From assembly GCF_004310295.1 (NCBI RefSeq), contig NZ_SISB01000040.1, positions 1 through 61,290 of the forward strand: 61,290 nucleotides of DNA. The letters are read 5' to 3'. This document shows, one piece after another, positions 26,240-34,008 of the stretch (position 1 is the stretch's first letter; each line of letters starts with the position of its first letter). Position numbers and translations under genes: made by a program. The notes below the pieces were generated by a model. The model did not search any database and had not been told where the DNA came from. It saw only the letters and a program-made list of their open reading frames with translations. This DNA comes from Pseudomonas sp. BGI-2. GTDB taxonomy: Bacteria > Pseudomonadota > Gammaproteobacteria > Pseudomonadales > Pseudomonadaceae.

Positions 26240-27589
26240 TTACAAGAAAATAAACTTGGCGATGAAGATCGCGCACAGCACCCACAGACTGACGGAAATG
26301 TCCTTGTGCTTACCGGTGAAGGCCTTCAGCACCACATAAGTGATAAAACCCAGCGCGATGCCATCGGCGACCGAGAAGGTCAGCGGCATCATGATCGCGG
26401 TAACGATCGCCGGAATGCTGTCGGTCGCTTCGTCCCATTCGATGTGCGCCATGCCGCCCATCATCAGCATTGCCACGTAAATCAGTGCGCCGGCGGTGGC
26501 GTAAGCGGGAATCATGCCGGCCAGCGGGGCGAAGAACATGGCGGCAATAAATAGCACACCTACGGTCACGGCGGTAAGACCAGTCCGACCACCCGCAGCT
26601 ACGCCAGCGGCACTTTCCACGTAACTCGTTACAGGAGGCACGCCGACCACCGCACCAAATACACTGGAAGCACTGTCGGCTTTCATGGCGCGAGAGAGGT
26701 TTTCGATCCGGCCGTCAGCGTTCACCAGGTTGGCGCGTTGGGCGACGCCCATCAGGGTGCCGGCGGTGTCGAACATGTGCACAAAGAGGAAGGCCAGCAC
26801 TACGCTGATCATGCTGACGTTGAACACGCCGGCAACGTTCATGGCCATCCAGGTGGGCGCCAAACTTGGCGGGGCAGACATGATGCCTTCGTAGTGGACA
26901 AGGCCCAGACCCCAGCCCGCGAGAGTCACTGTGATGATGCTGATGAGAATCGCACCGAACACTTTGTGGTAGCTGAGCACGGCGATCATCAAAAAGCAGA
27001 TGGCGGCCAGCAGTGGACCGGGCTCGCGCAGGGAGCCGAGCTTGATCAGGGTGGCCGGGCTATCGACGACGATGCCGGCGGTTTTCAGGCCGATCAACCC
27101 TAGAAACAGACCCACTCCGGCGCCCATGGCATAACGCAAACTCACTGGGATGCTGTTGAGCAACCATTCGCGAATCCGCGAAAAGGTCAGGAACATGAAC
27201 AACACACCGGAAACAAACACCGCGCCAAGGGCGGTTTCCCAGTTATAGCCCATGGTGCCGACCACGGTGTAGGTGAAGAACGCGTTCAAACCCATGCCCG
27301 GCGCCAGGCCAACCGGCCAGTTCGCGTAAAGGCCCATCAACAGGCAACCCAGCGCAGCAGCGATGCAGGTCGCGACGAACGCGGCACCATGATCGATCCC
27401 GGCATCGGCCATGATGTTGGGGTTGACGAAGATGATGTAGGCCATGGTGATGAAGGTTGTCAGACCGGCAATCAGCTCGGTCTTCACCGTGGTGCCATGC
27501 AAGCTGAGTTTGAAAATGCGCTCAAGCAAGCCATTGCGTAACGGCGGCGAGAGTTCCAGCGTCGGGGCTTCGGATTTGCGGCTTTCCAC
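26240..27589 (-). CDS. AzgA-type NCS2 purine permease (adenine/guanine/hypoxanthine)
   Basis: Proton symporter of purine bases, 449 residues, about 12-14 helices. The N-terminal signature AGLTTFITMAYIIFVNP, then GLAPGMGLNAFFTY, and FLFVHMFDTAGTLMGVA with the conserved Asp identify the AzgA/PbuG branch, distinct from the urate-type permease at 12.7 kb. The start is GTG at 27587-27589, after GAGGAG. Upstream, a promoter with a TTGTATACAA operator in its spacer matches the puuE and uraH sites. Purine uptake and urate breakdown may therefore share a regulator. Confidence 0.92.
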   Translation of the reverse strand: MESRKSEAPTLELSPPLRNGLLERIFKLSLHGTTVKTELIAGLTTFITMAYIIFVNPNIMADAGIDHGAAFVATCIAAALGCLLMGLYANWPVGLAPGMGLNAFFTYTVVGTMGYNWETALGAVFVSGVLFMFLTFSRIREWLLNSIPVSLRYAMGAGVGLFLGLIGLKTAGIVVDSPATLIKLGSLREPGPLLAAICFLMIAVLSYHKVFGAILISIITVTLAGWGLGLVHYEGIMSAPPSLAPTWMAMNVAGVFNVSMISVVLAFLFVHMFDTAGTLMGVAQRANLVNADGRIENLSRAMKADSASSVFGAVVGVPPVTSYVESAAGVAAGGRTGLTAVTVGVLFIAAMFFAPLAGMIPAYATAGALIYVAMLMMGGMAHIEWDEATDSIPAIVTAIMMPLTFSVADGIALGFITYVVLKAFTGKHKDISVSLWVLCAIFIAKFIFL

Positions 27590-27677
27590 AGCGAATACTC
27601 CTCAAGAGTTTTATTGTTATTTCCAGGGCCGGACCCATGAGGGTGGCAGCGGCCCTTTGAGGCACTTGCGAGTTTGT

Positions 27678-27691
27678 TGACCAGCTGGTCA
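27678..27691. promoter_or_regulatory. Perfect palindrome TGACCAGCTGGTCA in the permease leader
   Basis: A 14-base perfect palindrome about 90 bases upstream of the AzgA-type start and downstream of its predicted -10. The position suits a roadblock repressor site or an RNA hairpin. No regulator is assigned. Confidence 0.45.
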
Positions 27692-27709
27692 GGAACTCGC
27701 ACGAAGTGG

Positions 27710-27737
27710 ATTATGCTTTTGTATACAAATAAAGCAA
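27710..27737 (-). promoter_or_regulatory. AzgA-type permease promoter with TTTGTATACAAA operator in the spacer
   Basis: Minus-strand TTGCTT (27732-27737), a 16-base spacer and CATAAT (27710-27715). The 12-base perfect palindrome TTTGTATACAAA (27718-27729) fills the spacer, so a bound protein would block RNA polymerase. The core equals the puuE operator. Confidence 0.6.
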
Positions 27738-27833
27738 ATAATGTTTTTGGTTTTGTAGACGAAAAGATTGGCAATAGGGATATATCGCCGGGAGGGATGC
27801 CTTCGCGAGCAGTCTATCGCCGGTGTGCGGGCG

Positions 27834-27862
27834 AAAAAAACCGGCGAACGGCCGGTTTTTTC
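27834..27862 (-). terminator. Terminator beyond the thioredoxin-fold gene
   Basis: CCGGC/GCCGG stem flanked by A and T runs on both sides, so it could work in both directions. The gene it serves is the minus-strand gene ending at 27987. Confidence 0.8.
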
Positions 27863-27895
27863 TGTTCGGGATTTGCAATGTTGACGCTGGCCTCA

Positions 27896-27958
27896 TCGCG
27901 AGCAAGCTCGCTCCCACAGTTGATTGCATTCCAAATGTGGGAGCGAGCTTGCTCGCGA
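27896..27958. repeat. REP pair, GAGCAAGCTCGCTCCCAC type
   Basis: Facing arms TCGCGAGCAAGCTCGCTCCC and its complement with a short spacer, between the terminator and the thioredoxin-fold gene. Confidence 0.85.
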
Positions 27959-27986
27959 TGGCGTCAGCTCAAACAACCCAAATGTA

Positions 27987-28358
27987 TCAGGCCGCCGCAA
28001 ACCGCTTATCCAGATAATCAATAATCACCTTGGATTCATACATCCAGGTGGTCTGCCCGTTCTCTTCAATGCGCAGGCACGGAACCTTGATCTTGCCGCC
28101 TTGCTCCAGCAGGGCCTGGCGGTCCTGTTCGTTGTTCTTCGCATCGCGCAGCGCCACCGGTACGTTCAAGCGGCGCAGGGTGCGGCGGGTTTTCACGCAG
28201 AACGGGCAGGCGTGGAACTGATACAGGGTCAGGTCCTTGGCAGCCGTGTTGACCTGAGCCTGGACCTCGGCAGGGCGCTGCTTTTTGCCGGGGCGGGTAA
28301 GGAAATCGATGAAGATGATCAGTTGGCCAAGGCCGACACGAAGCGCTTTTACGAACAC
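27987..28358 (-). CDS. Membrane-anchored glutaredoxin/GST N-terminal domain protein
   Basis: A 123-residue protein. Residues 5-20 (ALRVGLGQLIIFIDFL) look like a membrane anchor. From about residue 43 there is a thioredoxin/glutaredoxin fold: LTLYQFHACPFCVKTRRTL with the redox pair CPFC, the cis-Pro turn KVPCLRI, and ESKVIIDYL, as in GST N-terminal domains. It lacks the GST C-terminal helical domain. A role in thiol exchange at the membrane is inferred. The start is GTG with GAGG upstream. It lies on the minus strand downstream of folE, but a strong terminator separates them. Confidence 0.8.
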   Translation of the reverse strand: MFVKALRVGLGQLIIFIDFLTRPGKKQRPAEVQAQVNTAAKDLTLYQFHACPFCVKTRRTLRRLNVPVALRDAKNNEQDRQALLEQGGKIKVPCLRIEENGQTTWMYESKVIIDYLDKRFAAA

Positions 28359-28416
28359 GGAATAAGCCTCACAGGGCGAACGGAAGGCGCGCAGCTTACC
28401 TGATTTTTCACAGGCG

Positions 28417-28445
28417 AAAAAAAACCGGCGATGAACGCCGGTTTT
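28417..28445 (-). terminator. Terminator of folE
   Basis: CCGGCG/CGCCGG hairpin followed on the minus strand by eight T residues, 15 bases beyond the folE stop. Confidence 0.85.
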
Positions 28446-28459
28446 CTTCGTGCTGCAAA

Positions 28460-29005
28460 TTACTTGATCAGGCTGAGAAACTCGCTCCGGGTGGCGGCGT
28501 TTTCGCGGAACTCACCCAGCATCACCGACGTGATCATCGACGAATTCTGTTTCTCCACACCGCGCATCATCATGCACATGTGCTTGGCTTCGATCACCAC
28601 CGCAACGCCCAGGGCGCCGGTAACTTGCTGGACCGCATCGGCGATCTGGCGGCTGAGGTTTTCCTGGATCTGCAGGCGGCGAGCGTACATATCGACGATT
28701 CGCGCGACTTTCGACAGGCCCAACACTTTGCCGCTCGGAATGTAAGCGACGTGCGCCTTGCCGATAAACGGCAGCAGGTGGTGTTCGCACAACGAGTAGA
28801 GCTCGATGTCCTTGACCAGCACCATTTCGCTGTTGTCGGAGCTGAACAAGGCACCGTTGGTGACTTCTTCCAGTGTCTGTTCATAGCCGCGGCAAAGGTA
28901 CTGCATGGCTTTGGCGGCACGCTTTGGCGTGTCGAGCAGGCCCTCGCGGGAGACGTCCTCGCCAAGTTGACCAAGGATGGCCGTGTAATTCTGTTCCAGG
29001 GACAT
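28460..29005 (-). CDS. folE: GTP cyclohydrolase I
   Basis: Converts GTP to 7,8-dihydroneopterin triphosphate for folate. It is 181 residues from MSLEQNYTAI; the frame upstream is not conserved, and AGG lies before this ATG. The zinc ligands are seen in SLCEHHLLPF and HMCMMMRG. Substrate-site blocks are GLSKVARIVDMYARRLQ and QENLSRQIADAV. It lies about 80 bases beyond the smr gene, same strand. Confidence 0.96.
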   Translation of the reverse strand: MSLEQNYTAILGQLGEDVSREGLLDTPKRAAKAMQYLCRGYEQTLEEVTNGALFSSDNSEMVLVKDIELYSLCEHHLLPFIGKAHVAYIPSGKVLGLSKVARIVDMYARRLQIQENLSRQIADAVQQVTGALGVAVVIEAKHMCMMMRGVEKQNSSMITSVMLGEFRENAATRSEFLSLIK

Positions 29006-29082
29006 GAAACTACCTGTGGGGATTTTCGCAAAGGGCAAGGGTACGGTGGCAAACACGGCGCTGCAAGCGTGATGCGACAGGT

Positions 29083-29640
29083 TTACTCGTCTCGGCCTTC
29101 CATCATGGTCCGTTTGAGCATCACATAAACCGCGCCAGCCCCGCCGTGTTTCGGTTGGCACGAAGTGAAGCCGAGTACCTGTGAGTGCTGACGCAACCAC
29201 GTGTTGACGTGGCTTTTGATCATCGGTCGCTTGCCGTCCAGACGCACGGCTTTGCCGTGGGTGACGCGCACGCAGCGGATTTCGAATTTGGTCGCTTCGG
29301 CCAGAAACGCCCAGAGGGTTTCCCGGGCTTTTTCCACCGTCATGCCATGCAGGTCGAGGCTGCCTTCGAACGGAATCTGTCCGATCTTGAGCTTGCGCAT
29401 CTGGCTTTCCTGAACCCCGTCACGTGCCCACATCAACTCGTCTTCCGGGCCGACGTCGATGACGAACTGATCGGACAGACCATCAACGGTGGTGGCATCG
29501 GTGCGAACGGTCGCGGCTTGGCGCAGCTTGGCGATTTGCGCGCGGTCGGCCTTGGGTTTGCCGGTTTCGGCGCGATCGTGCTTGATCGGCTTGACGCCTT
29601 GGATCGCACTTTTGAACAGGGAAAAATCGTCGTCTTGCAT
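29083..29640 (-). CDS. smrB: Smr-domain protein (SmrB-like)
   Basis: Predicted Smr endonuclease. E. coli SmrB cleaves mRNA between collided ribosomes. It is 185 residues from MQDDDFSLFK, with GGAGG upstream. The N-terminal 90 residues are charged. The Smr domain starts near residue 92 with the catalytic DLH motif in SLDLHGMTVEKAR. The second motif, usually HGxG, reads THGKAVRLDG here, so its last Gly is displaced. The domain ends in GGAGAVYVMLKR. The position near prmB and aroC matches E. coli yfcN/smrB. Confidence 0.85.
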   Translation of the reverse strand: MQDDDFSLFKSAIQGVKPIKHDRAETGKPKADRAQIAKLRQAATVRTDATTVDGLSDQFVIDVGPEDELMWARDGVQESQMRKLKIGQIPFEGSLDLHGMTVEKARETLWAFLAEATKFEIRCVRVTHGKAVRLDGKRPMIKSHVNTWLRQHSQVLGFTSCQPKHGGAGAVYVMLKRTMMEGRDE

Positions 29641-29726
29641 GTCAGCCTCCGCGAAGGGCGGCCAGTTTACCCAAGTCGAGGCGCTATCCATAACAATTGA
29701 GGCCCGCCAAAATGCCGGGCCTTTAT

Positions 29727-30047
29727 TCAATCGTGTTTTTTCATCAGGTGCGGAGACATGTTCAGCTCTCGCGACTGGCGCGAGCGGCGACGGCAGCGAC
29801 GCCACAACCACACACCGATGTAGAGCACGAACAGGCCAACCGCCAGAATGATCGCCGAGCCCAGCGGGCTGGCATTCAACTCGCCCAAGGCCGGGGGACG
29901 GCCCAGCAGGCTGGCGGCACCGGCCATTGCCAGCAACACACCGCACGTCGCCAGCAAGGCAGCAAAGGCTGCGCCGAATCGAAAACGCCAATTGCGTTGG
30001 CCCTTGGGCCGCAAGCGGCGAGCGTCAAAACCATCGGATAACTTCAT
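29727..30047 (-). CDS. Small two-helix membrane protein, unknown function
   Basis: A 106-residue protein starting MKLSDGFDAR; GGAAGG lies six bases before this ATG. A basic N-terminus is followed by two hydrophobic helices at about 25-48 and 62-84. An Arg-rich run after helix two (WRRCRRRSRQSR) suggests a cytoplasmic tail. I recognise no family. It is on the minus strand between the isochorismatase-fold gene and smrB. Confidence 0.65.
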   Translation of the reverse strand: MKLSDGFDARRLRPKGQRNWRFRFGAAFAALLATCGVLLAMAGAASLLGRPPALGELNASPLGSAIILAVGLFVLYIGVWLWRRCRRRSRQSRELNMSPHLMKKHD

Positions 30048-30176
30048 TCCGACCTTCCTCAATGGGTATCGGCCCTTCGACCGGGAGTTGTCCGGGATGT
30101 TCCTGAGGCTAAGTCAATTGCAGCAAATGAGAGGCTTTAGCGGATGAACGGCGGTATTGGCCGCTCTCGAGGCCTA

Positions 30177-30767
30177 TCAGATCAGTTCATGAGTGAGCGC
30201 GAGGGTGGCGAAGTTGTCCGCCATGATCGCCATTTCGGTCTGTTGAACGTGCTCGGCAGTGAGTACGCCACCTTTGTAGGGCAAATCGCGAGTCGCGCAG
30301 GCGTCTTCGACCAGGGTGCAGCGAAAGCCCAGGTTCTTTGCCGCACGCACGGTAGTGCTGACACTGGAGTGGCTCATGAAACCGCAGACGATCAGATCCA
30401 GGGAGCCGAGCTCTTGCAGCCGATCGTACAATTGGGTGCCATGAAACGCACTCGGCAGCAGTTTGCCGATGATGGTTTCGTCCGCCTGTGGCTCCAGGCC
30501 CGTGATGAACTCACCGCGTTCGCCCTGGGGATCGAACAGCCCGCCGACGGTGCCGAGATGACGCACATGCACGATCGGACGACCGGCTGCACGGGCAGCG
30601 GCCACCAGTTGCTTGATGTTCGCGACGGCAGCATCCATGCCGCTCAGGGCCAGCGGGCCGCTGAGGTATTCTTTCTGGGCATCGATGATGACAAGGGTCG
30701 CATGACCCAGATTGGCTGCTGCATAACCGCGGCCGCTGAGTTGAAACATCGTTTTTGGAACGGACAT
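30177..30767 (-). CDS. Isochorismatase-fold hydrolase lacking the catalytic Cys
   Basis: A 196-residue protein from MSVPKTMFQL, with AAGGAG upstream. It has the cysteine-hydrolase fold: Asp29 in VIIDAQKEY, Lys102 in IIGKLLPSAF, and VCGFMSHSSVSTTVRAA at 127-143. The catalytic Cys is expected at residue 135 (pattern CVxxT), but Ser is present. Known isochorismatases such as PhzD also act without this Cys, so it may hydrolyse a vinyl ether or another bond rather than an amide. The substrate is unknown. It is divergent from prmB. Confidence 0.8.
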   Translation of the reverse strand: MSVPKTMFQLSGRGYAAANLGHATLVIIDAQKEYLSGPLALSGMDAAVANIKQLVAAARAAGRPIVHVRHLGTVGGLFDPQGERGEFITGLEPQADETIIGKLLPSAFHGTQLYDRLQELGSLDLIVCGFMSHSSVSTTVRAAKNLGFRCTLVEDACATRDLPYKGGVLTAEHVQQTEMAIMADNFATLALTHELI

Positions 30768-31005
30768 TCTGGGGCTCCTTGGAGTGGGGCTTTTGCGACA
30801 TTGTCCTCTGGCTGAGCGGTTCTGTGAATCGCTACTATCGTAGACGCCGTCGTTGTTGGCGTGCAGCCTTGTCAAGGTGCAGGTTTTGTTCAATAGCCAA
30901 CAGCAAAAATGGATATGTCCTACATCTGATCCGCTGTTTTCCTGCGTCGTCGTGGCGCGTTTTGGCTGTTAGAATCGCCAGTCGTTTTTTCTGGAGTTTA
31001 CCCCC

Positions 31006-31914
31006 GTGATCACTTCCCGCCTTCGTACCCTGCGTGACCATATCCGTTGGGCCGTCAGCCGCTTCCATGGGGAGGATCTGTTTTTCGGCCATGGGACCGA
31101 CAACGCCTGGGACGAAGCCCGTCAACTGGTGTTGGGTGCCTTGCACTTGCCGTGGGAAATCGCCGACAGCTACCTCGACTGCAATCTTGAAGACGACGAG
31201 TTGGTCAAATTGCAACGCATGCTCAAGCGCCGCATCGAAGAACGCATTCCGACTGCTTACCTGCTGGGCGAAGCGTGGTTTTGTGGTATGTCGTTCATCG
31301 TCGACGAGCGTGTGCTGATCCCGCGTTCACCGATTGGCGAGTTGATCGAAAAACGTTTTGAGCCATGGTTGGGTTCCGAGCCTGTGCGGATTCTCGACCT
31401 GTGCACCGGTTCCGGCTGCATTGGTATTGCCTGCGCCTATGAATTCCAGAACGCCGAAGTGGTGCTGGCGGATCTGTCGTTCGAAGCGCTGGAAGTCGCC
31501 AACCAGAACATTGAGCGCCATGGCGTTGATGAGCGGGTCTACACCGTTCAGGGGGATGGGTTTGATGGTCTGCCGGGGCAGCGTTTCGACCTGATCGTGT
31601 CGAACCCGCCTTACGTCGATGCGGAAGATTTCGCCGACATGCCGGATGAATATCAGCACGAACCCGAGCTGGGTCTGGCTTGCGGTGATGATGGTTTGAA
31701 TCTGGTGCGACGGATGCTCGCCGAAGCGGCGGATCATTTGACCGAGAAGGGCTTGCTGATTGTTGAGGTGGGCAACAGCCAGGTCCACGTCGAGGCGTTG
31801 TACCTGGAGGTCGACTTCGCCTGGCTCGATTTCGAGCGCGGCGGGCATGGTGTGTTCATGCTGACCGCGGAGCAGTGCCGCGATCATCAGGCGCTGTTCG
31901 CCTCTCGCGTTTAA
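31006..31914 (+). CDS. prmB: Ribosomal protein L3 glutamine methyltransferase
   Basis: SAM-dependent N5-methyltransferase of a Gln in ribosomal protein L3. The 302-residue protein has the class I SAM motif ILDLCTGSGCIGIA at about residue 129 and the catalytic NPPY at 200-203, followed by VDAEDF as in PrmB. The N-terminal 110 residues are the helical substrate domain. The start is GTG with TGGAG upstream. The aroC gene follows after two minus-strand genes, a neighbourhood also seen in enterobacteria. Confidence 0.95.
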   Translation: MITSRLRTLRDHIRWAVSRFHGEDLFFGHGTDNAWDEARQLVLGALHLPWEIADSYLDCNLEDDELVKLQRMLKRRIEERIPTAYLLGEAWFCGMSFIVDERVLIPRSPIGELIEKRFEPWLGSEPVRILDLCTGSGCIGIACAYEFQNAEVVLADLSFEALEVANQNIERHGVDERVYTVQGDGFDGLPGQRFDLIVSNPPYVDAEDFADMPDEYQHEPELGLACGDDGLNLVRRMLAEAADHLTEKGLLIVEVGNSQVHVEALYLEVDFAWLDFERGGHGVFMLTAEQCRDHQALFASRV

Positions 31915-31922
31915 CCCGCAAT

Positions 31923-32030
31923 GATCGTTCCCACGCTCTGCGTGGGAATGCCTCAATGGACGCTCTGCGTCCGCTCTTGGGGACGCGGAGCGTCCCGGGC
32001 TGCATTCCCACGCAGAGCGTGGGAACGATC
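31923..32030. repeat. 108-base inverted repeat, GATCGTTCCCACGCTCTGCG type
   Basis: Each arm of about 27 bases begins GATCGTTCCCACGCTCTGCG and itself contains a small palindrome. An inner hairpin (GACGCTCTGCGTCC / GGACGCGGAGCGTCC) sits in the middle. It is a fourth repeat type of this window, distinct from the REP pairs, and is placed between convergent genes. Confidence 0.85.
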
Positions 32031-32035
32031 AGCCA

Positions 32036-32827
32036 TTAGCGGTTCGTAGCAATCCAGATCAACAACCCTGCCTGAAACATCGCAAACGCCACCAGACACG
32101 TAATGGTAAAGCGCAGCCCGGCGTCTTCACGCTTGTACTTGCTGACCTTCTCTTCGTGCTTCTTCAGCTTCACTTCCTGCTCGGCCAGATTCTGCTCGGC
32201 CTGCTGAAGCATCTGCGCCGCTTCGAGGATCTCCACCAGTTGCAGCTTTTCAGTGTTCCAGTCACCTAGCAGGTCTTCGACCCGTACTTCTTTGACGCTG
32301 CCTTTCAAATGCTGGGCGTCGGCGTAGACCACCTCAAAACCGTGCGCCTTCAGAAAGTGATCGCGACGCAGGCGCGTGTCTTCGTTCAACGCATCTTTAT
32401 TATTCAGATCGGTGCCGTCGACGGTGTAGCCGGGCCAGCGCTTTTTCGCCCAGGTGATCCCTTGGGTGGCCATGAACCGGCCGATGCCACGGTTCATCGG
32501 CTCAATCTGCAAGCCGCTTTCGGGCTCGAAATGCACACGTTTGGTGGTGTGATTGACCCACACGTCCAGATGATTCTGCTCTTTGCGCACGCGCTGGCCG
32601 GGCAGCTTGATGCTCATGCGCATCAGGCTGTGTTCCTTGCTGTTGCGGTCGGCGTAACCGAATTCGACAAAGCGCAGTGGCCGCCCACCGGTATTGCGGT
32701 CGGTTTGCAGCGGCGCCAGACGGAGCATCTTGTGGTGCTCGACGTGGACGTCCGCCCACGGCAGCTCGACCGCTGGCGGTGCGTCTTTTTCAGCGGTCGT
32801 GTCGGGTGAAGTCTGGTTATCAGTCAT
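32036..32827 (-). CDS. Coiled-coil protein with C-terminal membrane anchor, unknown function
   Basis: A 263-residue protein. The first 200 residues are soluble and show no known motif; RLAPLQTDRNTGGRPLRFVE and NRGIGRFMATQGITWAKKRW are distinctive blocks. Residues about 195-235 form a charged coiled coil (QQAEQNLAEQEVKLKKHEEK). The last 22 residues are one membrane helix ending in WIATNR. This suggests a tail-anchored cytoplasmic protein. It is alone on the minus strand. Confidence 0.7.
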   Translation of the reverse strand: MTDNQTSPDTTAEKDAPPAVELPWADVHVEHHKMLRLAPLQTDRNTGGRPLRFVEFGYADRNSKEHSLMRMSIKLPGQRVRKEQNHLDVWVNHTTKRVHFEPESGLQIEPMNRGIGRFMATQGITWAKKRWPGYTVDGTDLNNKDALNEDTRLRRDHFLKAHGFEVVYADAQHLKGSVKEVRVEDLLGDWNTEKLQLVEILEAAQMLQQAEQNLAEQEVKLKKHEEKVSKYKREDAGLRFTITCLVAFAMFQAGLLIWIATNR

Positions 32828-32925
32828 AACGGCGAGATCCTGTCCAAGCTCTGCTCGTCGCCAGCTATAGCGCTGGCGACAAAGGCTTATCGGCCGTTTT
32901 TTTCAAGACTGGAGGGGAACCCCTC

Positions 32926-33879
32926 TTAACTGGTGCGAAGTCCGTCAATAAATCCGAGGATTCGCGCGCCAAGTTCGGCGGCAAGTGGCAATTGCGGATC
33001 CTTATAAGAGGCCATTTGCCGTTTCACGTCGTTGGGCACGATGCGCAGGACGTGGTTCATGCCTTCGATCAGCGCCAGTTCGGCGTCCGGTTTGGCCGCC
33101 TTGAGCATCCTGGCATCACCGACGCCGACCTGGATATCGTTGCTGCCCTGAATAATCAGCGCAGGCATCTTCAATTTGGCGAACGCCGCCGCCGGGTCCT
33201 GGCGGAACAGCGAGATCAGGTAAGGCTGCACGCTCGGGCGGAAAATCACCTGCAACTGTGGCGGCACGTTGTCGTCGGTGTGACCGGCCTTGAGGCTGTC
33301 GAGCAGTTCATTGCTGCGCAGCATCAGTGGCGGTGGCAGGCGATTGCTCAATTGTTGACGCAACACCTCATCGATCGGCCGGGCGCTGCCGGACATGGAG
33401 ATGACCGCTGCGGCATCGACGCTGGGCGCCGCGAGGCTGGCGATCAAGGCGCCTTCGCTGTGGCCCAAAAGGATCAGCGGGCCAAAACGCGGATCGCTTT
33501 TGAGCTTGCGGCCCCAGGCCTCGACGTCGGACACATAGGCCTCCACCGACAGATTGCGTTCGTCCGGCGTCGCCGCGAGGCTCGCCGCCACACCGCGTTT
33601 GTCATAACGCACGCTGGCGATGTTGTGTTTGGCCAGCACCCACGCCAGTCGCTTGAGGCTGTCGTTGCGTCCGCCGTCGGGGTTGTTTCCGTCACGATCC
33701 GTAGGACCGGAGCCGGAAATGATCAGGACAACCGGCACGGGTTTGTCTGATTTTGGCAGCAGTAAAGAGCCGAAAAGCTCCCCGGTGCCGGTATTCAACG
33801 TGATCGGGCGTTGCAGGACAGTGGCCTGTACAAAGCCGGTAAACAGGGTAAGGCTCAAGGCTATAACTCGCAGCATCAT
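32926..33879 (-). CDS. Secreted alpha/beta hydrolase
   Basis: Predicted periplasmic or secreted esterase/peptidase-like hydrolase, 317 residues from MMLRVIALSL (signal peptide ending near FVQA). The oxyanion region is LIISGSGPTDRDG, the nucleophile elbow is LLGHSEGALI with Ser, the acid lies in IQGSNDIQV, and the His lies in EGMNHVLR. The triad is complete. The layout resembles YqjL/YfhR-like and BaeR-region hydrolases, but the substrate is not known. The open frame begins 14 codons earlier without a better ribosome site. It is divergent from aroC. Confidence 0.85.
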   Translation of the reverse strand: MMLRVIALSLTLFTGFVQATVLQRPITLNTGTGELFGSLLLPKSDKPVPVVLIISGSGPTDRDGNNPDGGRNDSLKRLAWVLAKHNIASVRYDKRGVAASLAATPDERNLSVEAYVSDVEAWGRKLKSDPRFGPLILLGHSEGALIASLAAPSVDAAAVISMSGSARPIDEVLRQQLSNRLPPPLMLRSNELLDSLKAGHTDDNVPPQLQVIFRPSVQPYLISLFRQDPAAAFAKLKMPALIIQGSNDIQVGVGDARMLKAAKPDAELALIEGMNHVLRIVPNDVKRQMASYKDPQLPLAAELGARILGFIDGLRTS

Positions 33880-34008
33880 CACGCCATCATTCACAAAGAT
33901 GCCGGTTGGACTCGCAGGCACCCATAAGGTTCGAGGATGAACTACTTGGGTAGCCTGCGTATACTGGCGCGCATTACGTATTCAGGTTCATTTCACGGAG
34001 CGTCCTGC

